A stretch of 64,000 bases of DNA, from NCBI GenBank assembly GCA_030267565.1, contig BRXU01000001.1, positions 5,828,001 to 5,892,000 on the forward strand, read 5' to 3'. The position numbers and the translations under genes are program-made. Source of the stretch: Pleodorina starrii. Its lineage: Eukaryota; Chlorophyta; Chlorophyceae; Chlamydomonadales; Volvocaceae. Positions 1 to 11,400 of the stretch are shown piece after piece. Positions within the stretch are counted from its first letter, which is position 1; each line of letters begins with the position of its first letter. Below the pieces are notes generated by a model that was given only the letters and a program-made list of their open reading frames with translations, was not told where the DNA came from and did not search any database.

Positions 1-303
1 GTGCGGGCTTGTGTGCGTGTGTGTATCATTATTGGGTTAGGCAGACCTGAGCTTCCGGGACATCCGAGATCGTGTGTGCGTGTGTGTGCTTTGCGTCTTT
101 TGCGCACGTGGACGCGCTCTCGCGGCAGTGCTGCGGAAGGCATATGAAGCGGTGCTGCGAGTACTTAACGTTGTAGGATAATACCTTTCGGCCGCTTTCC
201 TCTTCGGTCCTGTGTCCCCCTTTTTTGTGTGTGCGTGTGTTGAATACGCGACCGTTACCCAAACCTCCCTCTATTCCCCGCTCCCTCCCTCCCCCGCACG
301 CAG

Positions 304-943
304 GTGGGCAACGCCGTGCCGCCGCCGCTGGCCCGTGCGCTGGGTCAGCAACTGCGCCTCGCCCTCAAGGTACGAACATGGTACTGCAATACAGTGGTGA
401 TTTCGCGTTGGGCGATTGCAGAACTTTCCGGACACGCAGGAGAGTGGGGCCGGGGGGCAATAAGGAAAAGCCGTCGGCTCTGGCGCCTACAGTGCACACG
501 TCATGAGCGGTTCCCTCTCCGGAGGGCGAGGGTGGAGGGCGGTGCACTCATCTGAACACCTCACCTCACCGGTCGGCGAACTCGGCGGAAGGGTTCACTG
601 GGCCGGAATCGGATATGGAGCCCGACCACGAACAGTATGCCACTCCCTTCGCGTTTGCACCTCTCGGGCCCTTAGCTCTACAACGCATGCTCCGCGCACT
701 CCCCGAGCCGCCTCTCACCCCCTCCGCATCCGTCCCCCTTCTTCCTCACCGCTCCTCCCCGCCCACCACATCGTCTTATCGGACCCCTATCCGCTTCGCG
801 CCCCATCATCGGCTCAACCACCCCTTCCCGCCCCCTCCCGCCTCCGCCCTCAGGAGCGACGAGCCCGGGACGCCCGGGAGGCGGCCGAGCAGATGCAGGC
901 GCTGCGGGCCCGCAGGCAGCAGCAGAAGGGCGCGGGGAAGTAG
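304..943 (+). CDS. C5-cytosine DNA methyltransferase, C-terminal exons (5' part lies outside the window)
   Basis: Two exons join in phase: 304-369 and 854-943 (stop TAG). The first follows an acceptor ending CAG at 301-303 and reads VGNAVPPPLARALGQQL. This is conserved motif X of DNMT1/bacterial-type cytosine-5 methyltransferases ((Q)VGNAVPPPLA), which packs with motif I in the AdoMet pocket. The preceding Gln would be in the upstream exon. The second exon encodes a 29-residue basic, Gln-rich tail ending QQQKGAGK. The intron 370-853 has a GTACGA donor and a CTCAG acceptor. The catalytic Pro-Cys motif and target-recognition region must lie left of base 1. Bases 1-303 look like intron with TG-rich repeats. 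The family call rests on one short, very characteristic motif. Which subclass (DNMT1, CMT, chloroplast-directed) cannot be told. Confidence 0.75.
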
Positions 944-2693
944 TGGGGCAGTGACCCAATGGGGGCTGGTGCAGCGGCAAACATAGAAGCAGTGTCAGCA
1001 GCAGCAGTGTCAGCAGTGTCAGCGGGCATGCAAGTGATAAGGCCCACAAGGCCGACAAGTGCAAAGTGCGCTGGTCAGGTGGCACCGTGTGACTTGCTGG
1101 TGTGATTCGACAGACTCGTCAGTCGACGCACGCAGTGGGATGTGAAGTGGGCCCCAAGCGACCAGCTGAGCCACATGGCCACTGCGCCTTAATAACCCGG
1201 TCCCGTATTATTAATCCCGTATTCTTCGTCGGAGGGGGTGATCGACTGTTGCTTTGATGGGTGGTGATGGAGTTTATTTGGCGGGGAAAGTGGTAGGCAG
1301 GCAGTGACGGGCATTCATTTGTGGGTGGCGGGGGAGGCGGGGCGTGCGCAGGGTTGTATAGGCATACCGCTGGCCGTGTGCGTGCGTGTGGTAGGTAGGT
1401 AAGCGTGCCGCATTACCGGTAGAGTATGGTTTGGTTTGCAGGCTGGCAGCGGCGGGAGGGGGAGGGCTGGCGATCTATCCCTATTACTCCGGTTAGAAGC
1501 GCGAATTGTGAAGGCTCACCTTGATCTCCTCTGTCTATTCAAGGATGGTACCGCTGTGACGACTGCCGGGATGTGATTCATTCGCAATGTAAGAGCCCTG
1601 AGAGGTCTGCACGCAACCTGATTGTGAGCCCGGAACTGAGCCACAGACTGAGCCCCGAGCGAGCCAGGCGCCGGGACGGAGTGCTCCCAGCGGCGCTGTT
1701 AATGTGATGTCCCCTGCGTTAGCGCGCAGCGAAGCAGCTCCGTTGTTGCTGCTTGGCTGTACTCGGTTGTACTCGCCCGGCGTCATCAGCGCGCTGAATC
1801 CAAGCACTCATCATTAGGTCGGGCGGGGGGACCTGTTTGAGAGTTTGACCCGGACTGCAATCCCAGGCCCAGACGGTGACACGGAGGGTACTCATCAGGG
1901 GGGATTGGCACCAGGGGAATGATGACTCTGTCGAAAGGACTGGCGGAGCCGCCACTAGTCTACAAGTGCCATGTAAGAGCTGGAGGGAGCTGGCGCCCAC
2001 GGACGACGGTTATTTCTCGTTGTGTTACGATGCCGGGCGGGTTCGGTTTCACCGTCCATTGGCCGCTTGAACGCGAAGCGCCGCGTGCCTGGTGTCCCAA
2101 ACGATAGAGAGAAAGCTGGCCGCCGCCAGTGGGTAGCTTCCCCAAACCCCAATAGTGGTGCGCATGTCGTAACCTTGGAGCCAATGTCGCCCTCACCACA
2201 AACTCTCGTAGGCAGAGCATTCTCTGGAAAATTACAATCCATCGGTGGCCATGTCACTCATCATAAACAGCACTCGGCGCGCTCGCGGTCACCACTAGGA
2301 ATGGCGGGGACGACCCTGCGGGACGGCCCTTAGGATTGGCGGAAGCCGCCCTCAGCATCGACGGAACATTCTGTCCGTCCGATTGATGGCAAACATTACC
2401 TATTATGTTGCATGTTGGCAAAACGCGCTCCAGAACTCGGGTTTCCATTGGGATGCCGTACATCCCGGACTGCTTCTTGCTACCCAAACACACATCGCAG
2501 TAGTGGCGCTATGCCTTATTATTTTAAGCAGAAAGCTAAGCGCCTTGCCTCGTTTCGTTACGCCCCTGGCCCTGTAGAGGTCGTGTCGGCTGATTGGCGC
2601 CCTTACTCGACCCTCCTTTGTTGTGAGCGCTAGGCATGTTTGTCGTGTACTAAGCTCGATAGGTCACATTGCTTCCGTACGGAAAGTAGCATT
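944..2693. other. 3' UTR and intergenic DNA, no gene seen
   Basis: After the methyltransferase stop I find no reading frame with coding character on either strand. The stretch contains short CAG-type repeats near 990-1025 and TGTAA signals near 1588 and 1972. The promoter and 5' UTR of the next gene must lie in its right part, but I see no convincing TATA box. Confidence 0.5.
1588..1592 (+). promoter_or_regulatory. Putative TGTAA polyadenylation signal of the methyltransferase gene
   Basis: TGTAA is the usual nuclear polyadenylation signal in Chlamydomonas. This copy lies 645 bases after the stop codon, a plausible 3' UTR length. A second TGTAA occurs at about 1972-1976, so the true end is uncertain. 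Confidence 0.4.
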
Positions 2694-2924
2694 ATGACTG
2701 CTGCTGAGAGCGCGCTGCATCGGCATAACGAGATTAGGACGGCATTGCGGTTCTTCTTGAACTCCTTGTACAAGCACCGTCAGGCGACCAGCGTGGCGGA
2801 GCCCAAGGAGGTCCTGTCGGAGTTCCTGCGCTTCAAGGCGTACACGTCCTCCCTCCAGGCGCTGCACACTCCGCCGGAAGCCCCCAAGGACGCCCCCGCC
2901 AAGCGCGGCCGCAGGCGCTCATAG
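2694..2924 (+). CDS. Small basic protein of unknown function, upstream ORF of a possible dicistronic mRNA
   Basis: A single-exon 76-residue frame begins at the ATG at 2694; no in-frame ATG precedes it. Codon use is strongly biased to AAG, GAG, CTG and GCC, as in real genes here. The predicted protein is helical in its first two thirds (LRFFLNSLYKHR, EFLRFKAYTSSLQAL) and ends in a basic tail rich in Lys and Arg. There is no signal peptide or membrane segment. I do not recognise the family. The stop codon lies 34 nt before the ATG of the sulfhydryl oxidase gene, with no room for a terminator and promoter, so the two frames probably share one transcript. Confidence 0.6.
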   Translation: MTAAESALHRHNEIRTALRFFLNSLYKHRQATSVAEPKEVLSEFLRFKAYTSSLQALHTPPEAPKDAPAKRGRRRS

Positions 2925-2958
2925 GGACGACATCTCGCGCTTCTGCTCTCAGCGCAGC

Positions 2959-4376
2959 ATGAGCGACAGCATTCCGCCCCCTGACTGCGGCGCCGGGTCG
3001 ACCAGCGGCGTGGGCCCCGCCCGCGGCTGGGCTGCCCGCCCAAGCCAGAGTGCCCCGGCCGGATGGGCCAGCCGCCACCACGGGGTTGCCACACCAGCGC
3101 CGCTCCCGGCTCCCGTAGGCACCAACTCCCAGCGTGCATGGCCCGTCTTTGCGGCTGCCGCCGCCGCCAACACTGCTGCAGCTGCTGTGGTTCCACGATT
3201 CTCGTCCGCCAACGGCGGCAGCAAGCAGCAGCCCATGCGAGCGGCGCAGGCCGGCAGCGGCAGCGGCAGCGGCGTCAGCCCCCTGGCAAGCGTCACTGCG
3301 GCCTTCTCGGTCCTCCAGGGCCGCATTGCGGGCGCCACGGCTTCCCTCCTGACAGCCCCGGGCTGGGGCCGCGCCGGCAGCATCAACCCCCACGCCACCC
3401 AGTTCGCATCCCAGGCCACGACCCGCCCATTCGCCAGCGTCACAAGCAGCGTCACTGCTGTGCCCTCTTCCTCCCCATTCGGTGGCGCTGCCAGCGACGG
3501 CGCACCGCCAGCGGCTGGCTCCACGGCGGTGGCTGTCGCTGCCGCTGCCGCCGCCAAGGCCGAGGTGGGTCGCGCCACTTGGACGCTGCTCCACATGCTA
3601 GCGGCGCAGTTCCCGGAGCGACCCACCCGCCAGCAGCAGCGCGACGCGCGGGCACTGGTGGACTGCCTCACCCGCATTTACCCCTGCGGGGACTGCGCCC
3701 GCCACTTCGCTGAGCTGGTCAGGTGAGGCAGGGGGCGGGGGCCGAGGGGCGGAGGAGCACCAGGCCACCGGCTGCTGCGTGCTTTGCTTGCAGCTGTTCA
3801 GTCGTGCGAGAGTTGATTCGTGCGGGGAAAGGAGGGCAGGCGGTGGTGAGGCGGGGGGCAACGACCAAAGGAGCCTTTGGGGCTGACAGTCTCCTGGGGG
3901 GGTTCTCCCCAGTCGGTGCACTGGCTCTCGTGCTGCCAGACTCGAACCGACGGACTTTGCACCGGGGAGGGATTGACGGGCTGGCTCGAATGAGGAATTC
4001 CGGCGGCGACGCACAGGACGTGTACTGCAGCGGCTATACCGCGTTCCGTTGCGACCTTTGGGCGCATGCACGTACACCGCCTGATGCCCGCTCCCCCTGC
4101 CCCTGGCCCCACAGGCTGGACCCTCCCGTGGTCAGTTCGGGTACTGCATTCCGGCGCTGGCTGTGTCGTACTCACAACCACGTCAACTCCCGGCTGGGCA
4201 AGCCGTCCTTCAACTGCGACATGGTGGAAGCCCGCTGGGCGCCGCTGGGCTGCTCGGCGGCCGAGGCGGCGGCGGGGGAAGAGGGGCTGGTGGGGGGCGG
4301 AGGGGGCGCGGAGGCGGGCTGTGAGCTGCTGGGGGCGGGGTCCAAGGGCTCGCAGCGCAGGCGGGGTGGTGGGTGA
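2959..4376 (+). CDS. ERV1: FAD-linked sulfhydryl oxidase, Erv1/ALR family
   Basis: Exons 2959-3722 and 4115-4376 splice in phase (AG|G, Arg255) to give 341 residues. Erv1/ALR enzymes pass electrons from dithiols through a CXXC pair and FAD to oxygen or cytochrome c. In mitochondria they reoxidise Mia40. The Erv domain runs from about residue 202 to 301: GRATWTLLHMLAAQFP (Trp208, His212), the redox pair CGDC at 243-246, the FAD-binding HNHVN at 275-279, and the structural CX16C pair Cys272/Cys289. Residues 1-200 are a low-complexity Ala/Ser/Pro extension with a single Cys (Cys10), so no N-terminal shuttle CXXC is present. Plant Erv1 has a C-terminal cysteine pair instead. Here Cys301 and Cys324 are available but widely spaced. 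The 392-nt intron splits the domain just after the CXXC helix. A TGTAA signal follows at 4667. Confidence 0.88.
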
Positions 4377-5418
4377 CCAGATGGAGGCGCGCGGCGCTGC
4401 GGGGCTGGGGGGATGACACGATGAGAGGCCATGTAGGCTATGTAGACAGGCACGGTGCACCGAAAGGGAAGTGCGCAGCACGTATTAGGGCTCTTGTGGT
4501 GGCGAATCGGGGTTCATGTCGCACAGATCTCCGTTGTCCCCACACTATTCATGAGCACGCGCAGTGAAGCCGATGTCCGGTATCCCCTCGCGAAGTACTC
4601 GGGCTCTGACGGAATCAGGTGTTTGTCAAACCCTTGTTCCGACGGCTAGGGGGATGTGGACTGCACTGTAAGAGGGCCAGAGAGGCTTTGCGTACACCGG
4701 GGGGGAGGGTCCACTGCATCCCCAGGTCGGGAGGTGCCAAGAGCAAAAGCGCTCACTCGTGCGAGACACGGCCGACTGCAGCTCTTGTGTCCCAACCCCC
4801 ATCCCGCCAGCCACGTCGTCCACACGCACCCCTCTGCATTTGGAGTACCATACGGCAACAGCACTTGAAGTACACTAACGACTTCGGCGCCTACGACCAC
4901 GCGAACTCCAACGCCTCTTTCGGCTCAAGATTTACGGCCCCGCACTCAGGCAGACACGCCTCCCCCCCAGACCTAATGCAACCCATCCACATACACACTG
5001 CCTAGATAGACCTGTACAGCCTGCCAGCAGAAGCAGCCAATCCTGAGAGAGCTACCTCCTGGCAGTCATCTTTGTAAACGCCATCCTGCCATTCTTCAGG
5101 CAGAGCACCGGGAGGCAGAGCACCGGGACCCAGAAAAATCAACAAAAATCAACAGTGGACGGAACGAATCCGCCTTGCGCTCTGCTCATTGCGCGCTCAA
5201 AGCCCCATTGGGCCGCCAAGCTCGGTTCATCCGCCCCCTCCCCTCCGCCCTCGGGTAGCTCTTCAATCCCTGGTACCTGTTGAGCTCCCAATGCACGATG
5301 TGGTGCTGTACGGCGCCTGTCGGCATCGAAGGTGCAATCGCTTCCAGCTCAGTTGAGGGCCGACGTCGATGTCGATGTCGATGTCTTGGTGGAGGTGGAG
5401 GTGGGAACATGAGCTCGC
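4377..5418. other. Convergent intergenic region (two 3' UTRs)
   Basis: The region lies between the + strand ERV1 gene and the - strand large gene, so it should hold both 3' UTRs. ERV1 has its TGTAA at 4667. I do not see TGTAA on the minus strand close to the stop at 5419. A short direct repeat (gcagagcaccgggag-like) occurs near 5100-5125. No reading frame looks coding. Confidence 0.5.
4667..4671 (+). promoter_or_regulatory. Putative TGTAA polyadenylation signal of the ERV1 transcript
   Basis: The first TGTAA after the ERV1 stop at 4376, about 290 bases downstream. It would end the proposed transcript that also carries the 76-residue upstream frame. Confidence 0.5.
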
Positions 5419-8400
5419 TCAAATAAAGTCGAAGTAGGGCACAACTCCGTGCCTGCGGGAGTAGGGGGTAGGGGAGCGGCAGTTCGGGGCAGATATAAGG
5501 TGATACAGTACCGTTCCGTATCACTCCCACCCCCAGCCCGCAACCCCACCCCCAGCCCGGAGCCCGCCCTCCTTTCCTCCCCCCGCACCTGCGCCTGTGC
5601 GGTGCTGCCGTGCCCTGCTGCTGCAGGTACTCGGTCTGGTGCTCCGCAATCCACTCCGCCAGCTCCGCCGCGCGAGTAGCCTTGGTGCCCCCCGGCGCGG
5701 GGGTCCAGGGCAGGTGCGTCTGCCGCATGGCGTCCAGGTCGGGTACATTGAAGTCGCGCACCAGCTTGGCGGTGAGGGCCTCGCGAGTGGCGCCCCCCGG
5801 GGTGGTGCGGTTCTTGTGCAGGAAGCGCAGCAGCTTGTCGTCCAGTTGGGGCAGACGGGGCTGCAGCACGGATAGGACCTGCGGGGGGGGGGGGGGAGGG
5901 CGGGGCAGGGCTGGGGAGAGGGCGGTCGCGTCGGCATACCACGCTGGACGACTCTTCCCGGTCTCCGTCTACCGCCCATGGGTGGCCCTTTCTCACGGTC
6001 TGGTCTCGCTCTTGCCTGGCTCTCATGCACACACAAAATCGGGGGCGATGAAAAACGATACCGCAGCGGTGACCGAGAACCCAGACATATTTACCAGACA
6101 AGCAGACATAGATACCTTCACAGTATCGGAAGAGCTGCGACCTCGTCGCCGCCGGACCATCAGCCCAAACGGACAAACACGCGCCACAATCACGATGAGG
6201 ATACAGAGGTGGACCGGAGGTTGCCGCCCTCAAGGACTCCTTAAACCCCCTTGTCGCCCCACCCCACCCACCCCCTGCAGCGCCCTGCCCCCCAGCAGCC
6301 CACCTTCTTGGCTGAGGGGTCCGCCCTCACGTGCTCCCCCAGAGCCGCCACAAAGCCGTCCAGCCGATTGAGTCGCCCCACCTCCTCCCCACTCAGCAGC
6401 GCAGAGCCGCCACCCAGCAGCGAGGCAGGCGGCGCGGAGGAAGAGCCCTGGCCCTGGCCCGGAACCCCCGGCATCTGCGCGCCGGCCGCCGCCGCGGCGT
6501 ACCCCATGGCCTGCGCCATCCCCGCCGGAATCCGCATGCCGAACCACCGCGCCATGAAGGCGGTCTCCCAGGCCCCCTGGCCCCCCGGCCCCGCAGCGGA
6601 CTGGCCTGGGCCCTGCTGCTGCTGCCCCTGCACCTGCCCCAGCTGGCCCTGCTGGCCCTGCTGCCCCTGCTGCGGTGGTGGTGGTGGTGGTGGGTACTTG
6701 ACTGCGCTGTCCCGGATGCAGTCCATCGCCAGGTCGGGGCTGAGGCGGTTGAGTCGCATCAGGTCGTCCACCAACAGAGCCTGGCTCCAGGGGGGGCAGG
6801 GGAGGGGGCAATAGATGTGAGCAGGCGCAGCGATGGAAGGTAGGCGACGGGGGGGAGGTGGACAGGAGAGAGGTCGGGTTCGTCTGTTGGGGAGGAGACG
6901 CAAGGGGGGGGAGTTGTAGGTGGCTCCAGTTTATTCAAGACGACGCGGCACGAGAGGAAGCGGCAGCGGAGAGGCGCCAAAAGGGGGGGGAGGGGCCCGA
7001 TCACGACAGCTGCCAAACCGCCGGTACAGAGGCGAACGTCCGCATGCACACGCCTGTCTGTCCGTCTGTCAGGTCATCATCTGGTAACACAACAACCCCC
7101 GGTAACAGTAACGGTACCGGTTAAGGTAACGGTAACGCGACCTCCCGGCGGTGTACCCACCACGGCCGGCTCCTTCTCCTCCACCGGGAGATCGGGCCCG
7201 CTGCCGCCGCCGCCGCCAGCGGCGGGGGCCGCGGCAGCGGCAGCGGCGGCGCCGTCCTGCTGCTGTGGCGGCGGTCGGCACGTTCCCAGCAGCCACCTAG
7301 ACCCCAGCCACACTCGCAACATGGCCACTGCACAGCGCACGTTGGGTTGTCTGAAGGAGGTGGCGGCCGCCACACAGGGTGCGTCCAGGCGGCGCTGCCA
7401 GGTGAGGCTGCGGGAGGCGGAGGTGCAGGGGGGCATCGCGCGAGGGCCCACCTGCACAGGCAGGAGGGCAAACCGGGATGGGGTAGTTGGAGAGGGTTGG
7501 GGCCCGGATGTGGCTGCGGGCCATGCGGTGGAGGTCCGCGGGTTGAGTCCCCCCTCCCGAGGGGAGGGAGAGGGGGAGGGGTGAGGGTTACCCCCCTACA
7601 GTCCGACCCCCCCCCTCCCGCACACCTGCAGTGCCAAGTGGATGACGTCCATGTCGGATGCGGCCTGCCTCCAGCCCGCCAGCAACCCCGCATCCCTCCG
7701 CATCAGCTGCACCACCAGTCGCCACACGGCAGCAGAGTAGCGCGGACTGAAGCTACGACTGACGCACCCGGATGCAACGGCGGCGAGGCCGACGGGGTTG
7801 CCGCTGGCGTCGGCGCCGTTGCTGCCGCTGGCGCCGTCGCTGGCGGCGGTGGCCGGCGGCGGGCCGCCGACGCTGCTGGGTAAGCCCAACGGCAACAGAG
7901 CGGTGACCAGGGCATCCGCCGGCGGCGCGGCTTGCACCTGCGTCCGTAGGGGAGAAGGAGAAGGAGGGGGGGGGAGGAGTATAACATTAACAGTGCAACA
8001 GGGCAAGAGCTGACAGGCTGACAAGACGCAGTGCGAAAGCGTGTGAAGATGATGGAGCGTCCAATGGAAACACCAGACGGCGGGAGGAGGCGGAGGAGGG
8101 CGAGGAGGAGGAGGGTCGGGTTGGCTCCAGGCACCTGTCGTTACCGGTCGCCGTCCCGCGGCCCCCACCTGCAGGAAGCGCAGTACGGCCGCCGCCTGCA
8201 GATCATCCGGCGGCAAATCGATGGCCCCCACCACCAGCAGCGGCCGCAGCGCCCCGTGTAGCGACAGAGACTCCATCGCCCAGCCGGCAGCGGAAGACAT
8301 GGTGGCCGCAGCCGCATGACCCCGGTCCTCCCACTCCTCGTCGACAGAGCAGATGCTCGGAGGGCTGGGGTAATGGTAGGCGGCGGCGGCGGCGGCAACC

Positions 8401-11400
8401 GCCGCGGCCGCGGCAGCGGCCGCGGCAGCGGCCGCGGCGGAGCCGCGGCCCCTGCGGCCTCCGGCCGCAGGCGCCGGTGCCGCAGGCGCCCCCGGCCTCA
8501 CTGACAAGTCCAGGGGGGCCAACGCACCGCGCGAGCCGCCCGCGACGGGCGGCCCCGGTGTGAACGGTTCGAAGCCCGGCAGGCGCGGGGAGGCAGAGCC
8601 GGCCGCGCCGAGCGGCAGCTGCACGGGCAGCCGCAGCTCCAGTCGCGGCAGCTGCGGGGCTTCGAACGCCGTCGCAGCCACCGCCGCCGCCGCCGCCGCC
8701 GCCGAGCGCAACGACGCGGCGCGGCTGGAGGGTGAGGCGGTGGGCGAGACGGCGGCGGATGCGGCCCCGGCGGGTCGGGTGATGTCCAGTACGGCACTTG
8801 TCGTACGGAGGGCGGCTACGGAGCCCTCCGACAGGACCAACGTGAACGCCACCTGAGGGGTGAAGAGGGGCGGGGGGGGAGGGAAAGAGGAGATGGATGA
8901 GGATGGAAAGACTAACCAGGAGCGAGCCATCACAGACGCGCAGCGAAACGGTACCCCAGCCAGCCCTCTACCCCCCCCCAGCCAGCCACCCACCCGCTCC
9001 GCCAGCTCATTCGTGACGGGGCCGCCGCTGAGGGCCGCGGTCGCCGCAGCGCCGCCACCACTGCCCCCCACCGGGCCGCCGCCGCCGCCGCTCCCAGCGC
9101 TGCCGGCCCTGCTGGCCGCCGCGCGCCGCGGCCGGCCGCTCGGCATCAGCTGCTGCTGCTGCTGCGGGTCGGGTGACGGCGACGCGGCTGCCGCCTCTCG
9201 GTCGGCCACCCAGCGGTCCAGCACCCGCCTGCGGAGTTGGTGTCCAGACAGGGAGGGGAGGGGGTTGTGAGGCTGCAATGCAGAGTGGGTGCTGGTGAGA
9301 GGAGGCAGGGGTGGAAGGGCGGAGTGCAGCGGTGGGAGGTAGGAGGGTGAGGAGCGGAGGTGGGATAGGGAGAGAGAGAGAGAGCAAGGCATGGAAGCAG
9401 CGGCCCAGACCCACACATGCCGGGCCACTCACCACGCACCCCCAAGTACCCAGCCACCCAGCCAGCCTGCCAAGCCAACCAGCCGCTCAACGCACTCCAT
9501 TCGGCCCCAGCCCCGGCCCCCACCCACTACCGGCACACCCAGCCCACCTCAGTCCCGCCCGGTACTCGGCGCTGCGCCACGCGTCATTGGCCGCCAGACT
9601 GCTCGCCCGACCGGCAGCGGGCAGCACCGCGCGACCCAACAGCTCACGAGCGGAAGTCAGGAAGCTGCCCCCGGGGCCGTCTGGGGGGGTGGGTGGGAGC
9701 GTGTGTGGGAGTGTGGGAGTGTGGGAGTGTTTGTGTGGAAGGGAGGGGTGGCGGTGAGAGTGGGGGAGGGAGGAGGGCAGGTTGGGCAGAAAGCACTTTG
9801 TCTTCACTGAACGGATATGCGCCACACTCGCCGCAAGCACACCGACGGCGTTGGTCCAGCACCGGCGCCAACCCCAACCTCCACCGGCCCAACCCCCGCC
9901 CCCTCACCCCCCCACCACCCCCCTCACCTCGCGCCACCACATCCATCAGAGTGCACGCCAGCGGCAGCAGCTCCGGCCCCCGCAGCGTCCCCGTGCGCTC
10001 CACCAACTGCCGCAACATGACCCGTGGGTCAGTAGGCACACCACCACCGCTGCCGCTGCCTCCAGGCACCGGCACCGGCACCGGGGAGGTGTCGCGGCTG
10101 GCGCCGGCGCTGGCGGAGCCACCGCGCCGGGACCTGCCGCCGCCTCCGCCGCCCGCGCCGGCTGCGGCGGCCGTTCCCTCCGCCGCGGCTGCTTCGCTGT
10201 TTGTCGTCATCTCCTCCACCAGTCGCTCCCCCACCCACTTGAGCACGTGCCATACCCAGGAGCGGTGGCCGCTGGTGGCGGCTGCCCCGGGGGCGGGGGC
10301 GGGGGCGGTTGGGCGGGCGGCCAGCAGCAGCTGAGAGGCGGCCCAGCTGGGCCGACTGAGCTTGTCCTGCGAAGCGAGGCGAGGCGAGGCCAGGCGGGGG
10401 ATGAGGCCGCAACAGGCGCTCGGATCAGCACTCGGCTCAGCGCTCGGCCCTCAACGCCACCGCTCAGTAGCCGCACCCGCCAACCTCGTTCCCTCAGCGC
10501 AAAGCGGAAGCACCCCCCGGGGAGGGCTGCACTGCCCTCCCCTGCCCAGCTGCCGGCGCTCACTCCCACACCTGCACCCGCATTCATCAACCGGCTGCTG
10601 CCGCGCCCTCGGTACCACATCCCCCCGCCCTCCCCCCAGCCCCCCAAACACCCCGCCGCACCGCACCTGAAGCCACCCCTCAATGCCGCTTCCCAGCTGC
10701 CCGCCCGCCGCCGCCATCGCGCGCTCCACCTCCGCCACCAGCCCCGCCACATCCGCGTGAGTGCGCAGCCCCAGACTGGTGGCCCGGGCCACGGCTGCGT
10801 GACCCGGCGGCGCCGCCTGCAGCCCCAGCCCCGCGCCTCCGGGGCCCAGTCCCACCACCAGCTGCACGGGAGCCAGGGAGCGGGCCAGACCCACCATCTC
10901 CATCCGCACCGCCGCCAGCCGCGACCGCTCCTCCGCCGCCTCCGCCTCCAGGCTGCGAGTGGCGGACGCGATGGCGCGCGAGGCGGCGTCGAAGATGGTG
11001 GAGACGGGCACTCGGGCGCCGCGAGCCCACTCCAACAGCGGGATCTTCATCCTGCACAAGTAACAGCAGCAGCACCACCAGCAGCAGCAGCAGCACCGGT
11101 GGTGTGGTGCGGTGCGGTGGGGAATGGGTAAATGTAATAGACAACCCGAAGCGGGTGCAGAAAAAGAGCGCGCAGCGGTGTTCCCTTTCGCCCCCTCACC
11201 CCTTCCGACCGCTGGACTCTTTCGCCCCTTTCAATCTGCTGTTGTTGTTGTTGTTGTTGTTGGTAGTGGTGGTGGTAGTGGGCGTGGTGGTGGGGGTGGG
11301 TTTGGTGGCGAGGGGGAGGTGGTGGTGAGGGTCCTCCACTTCGCCCCCTATCGACCCGACCCACTTTGAGCCGCTAAGACCCGCTTAGACCCGCTAACGC

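Noticed and set aside
3930..4000. tRNA-like T-arm on the minus strand (ggttcgagtctggc)
   Set aside because: A T-stem can be drawn, but no matching acceptor stem, D-arm or anticodon arm exists upstream. It lies in the ERV1 intron.
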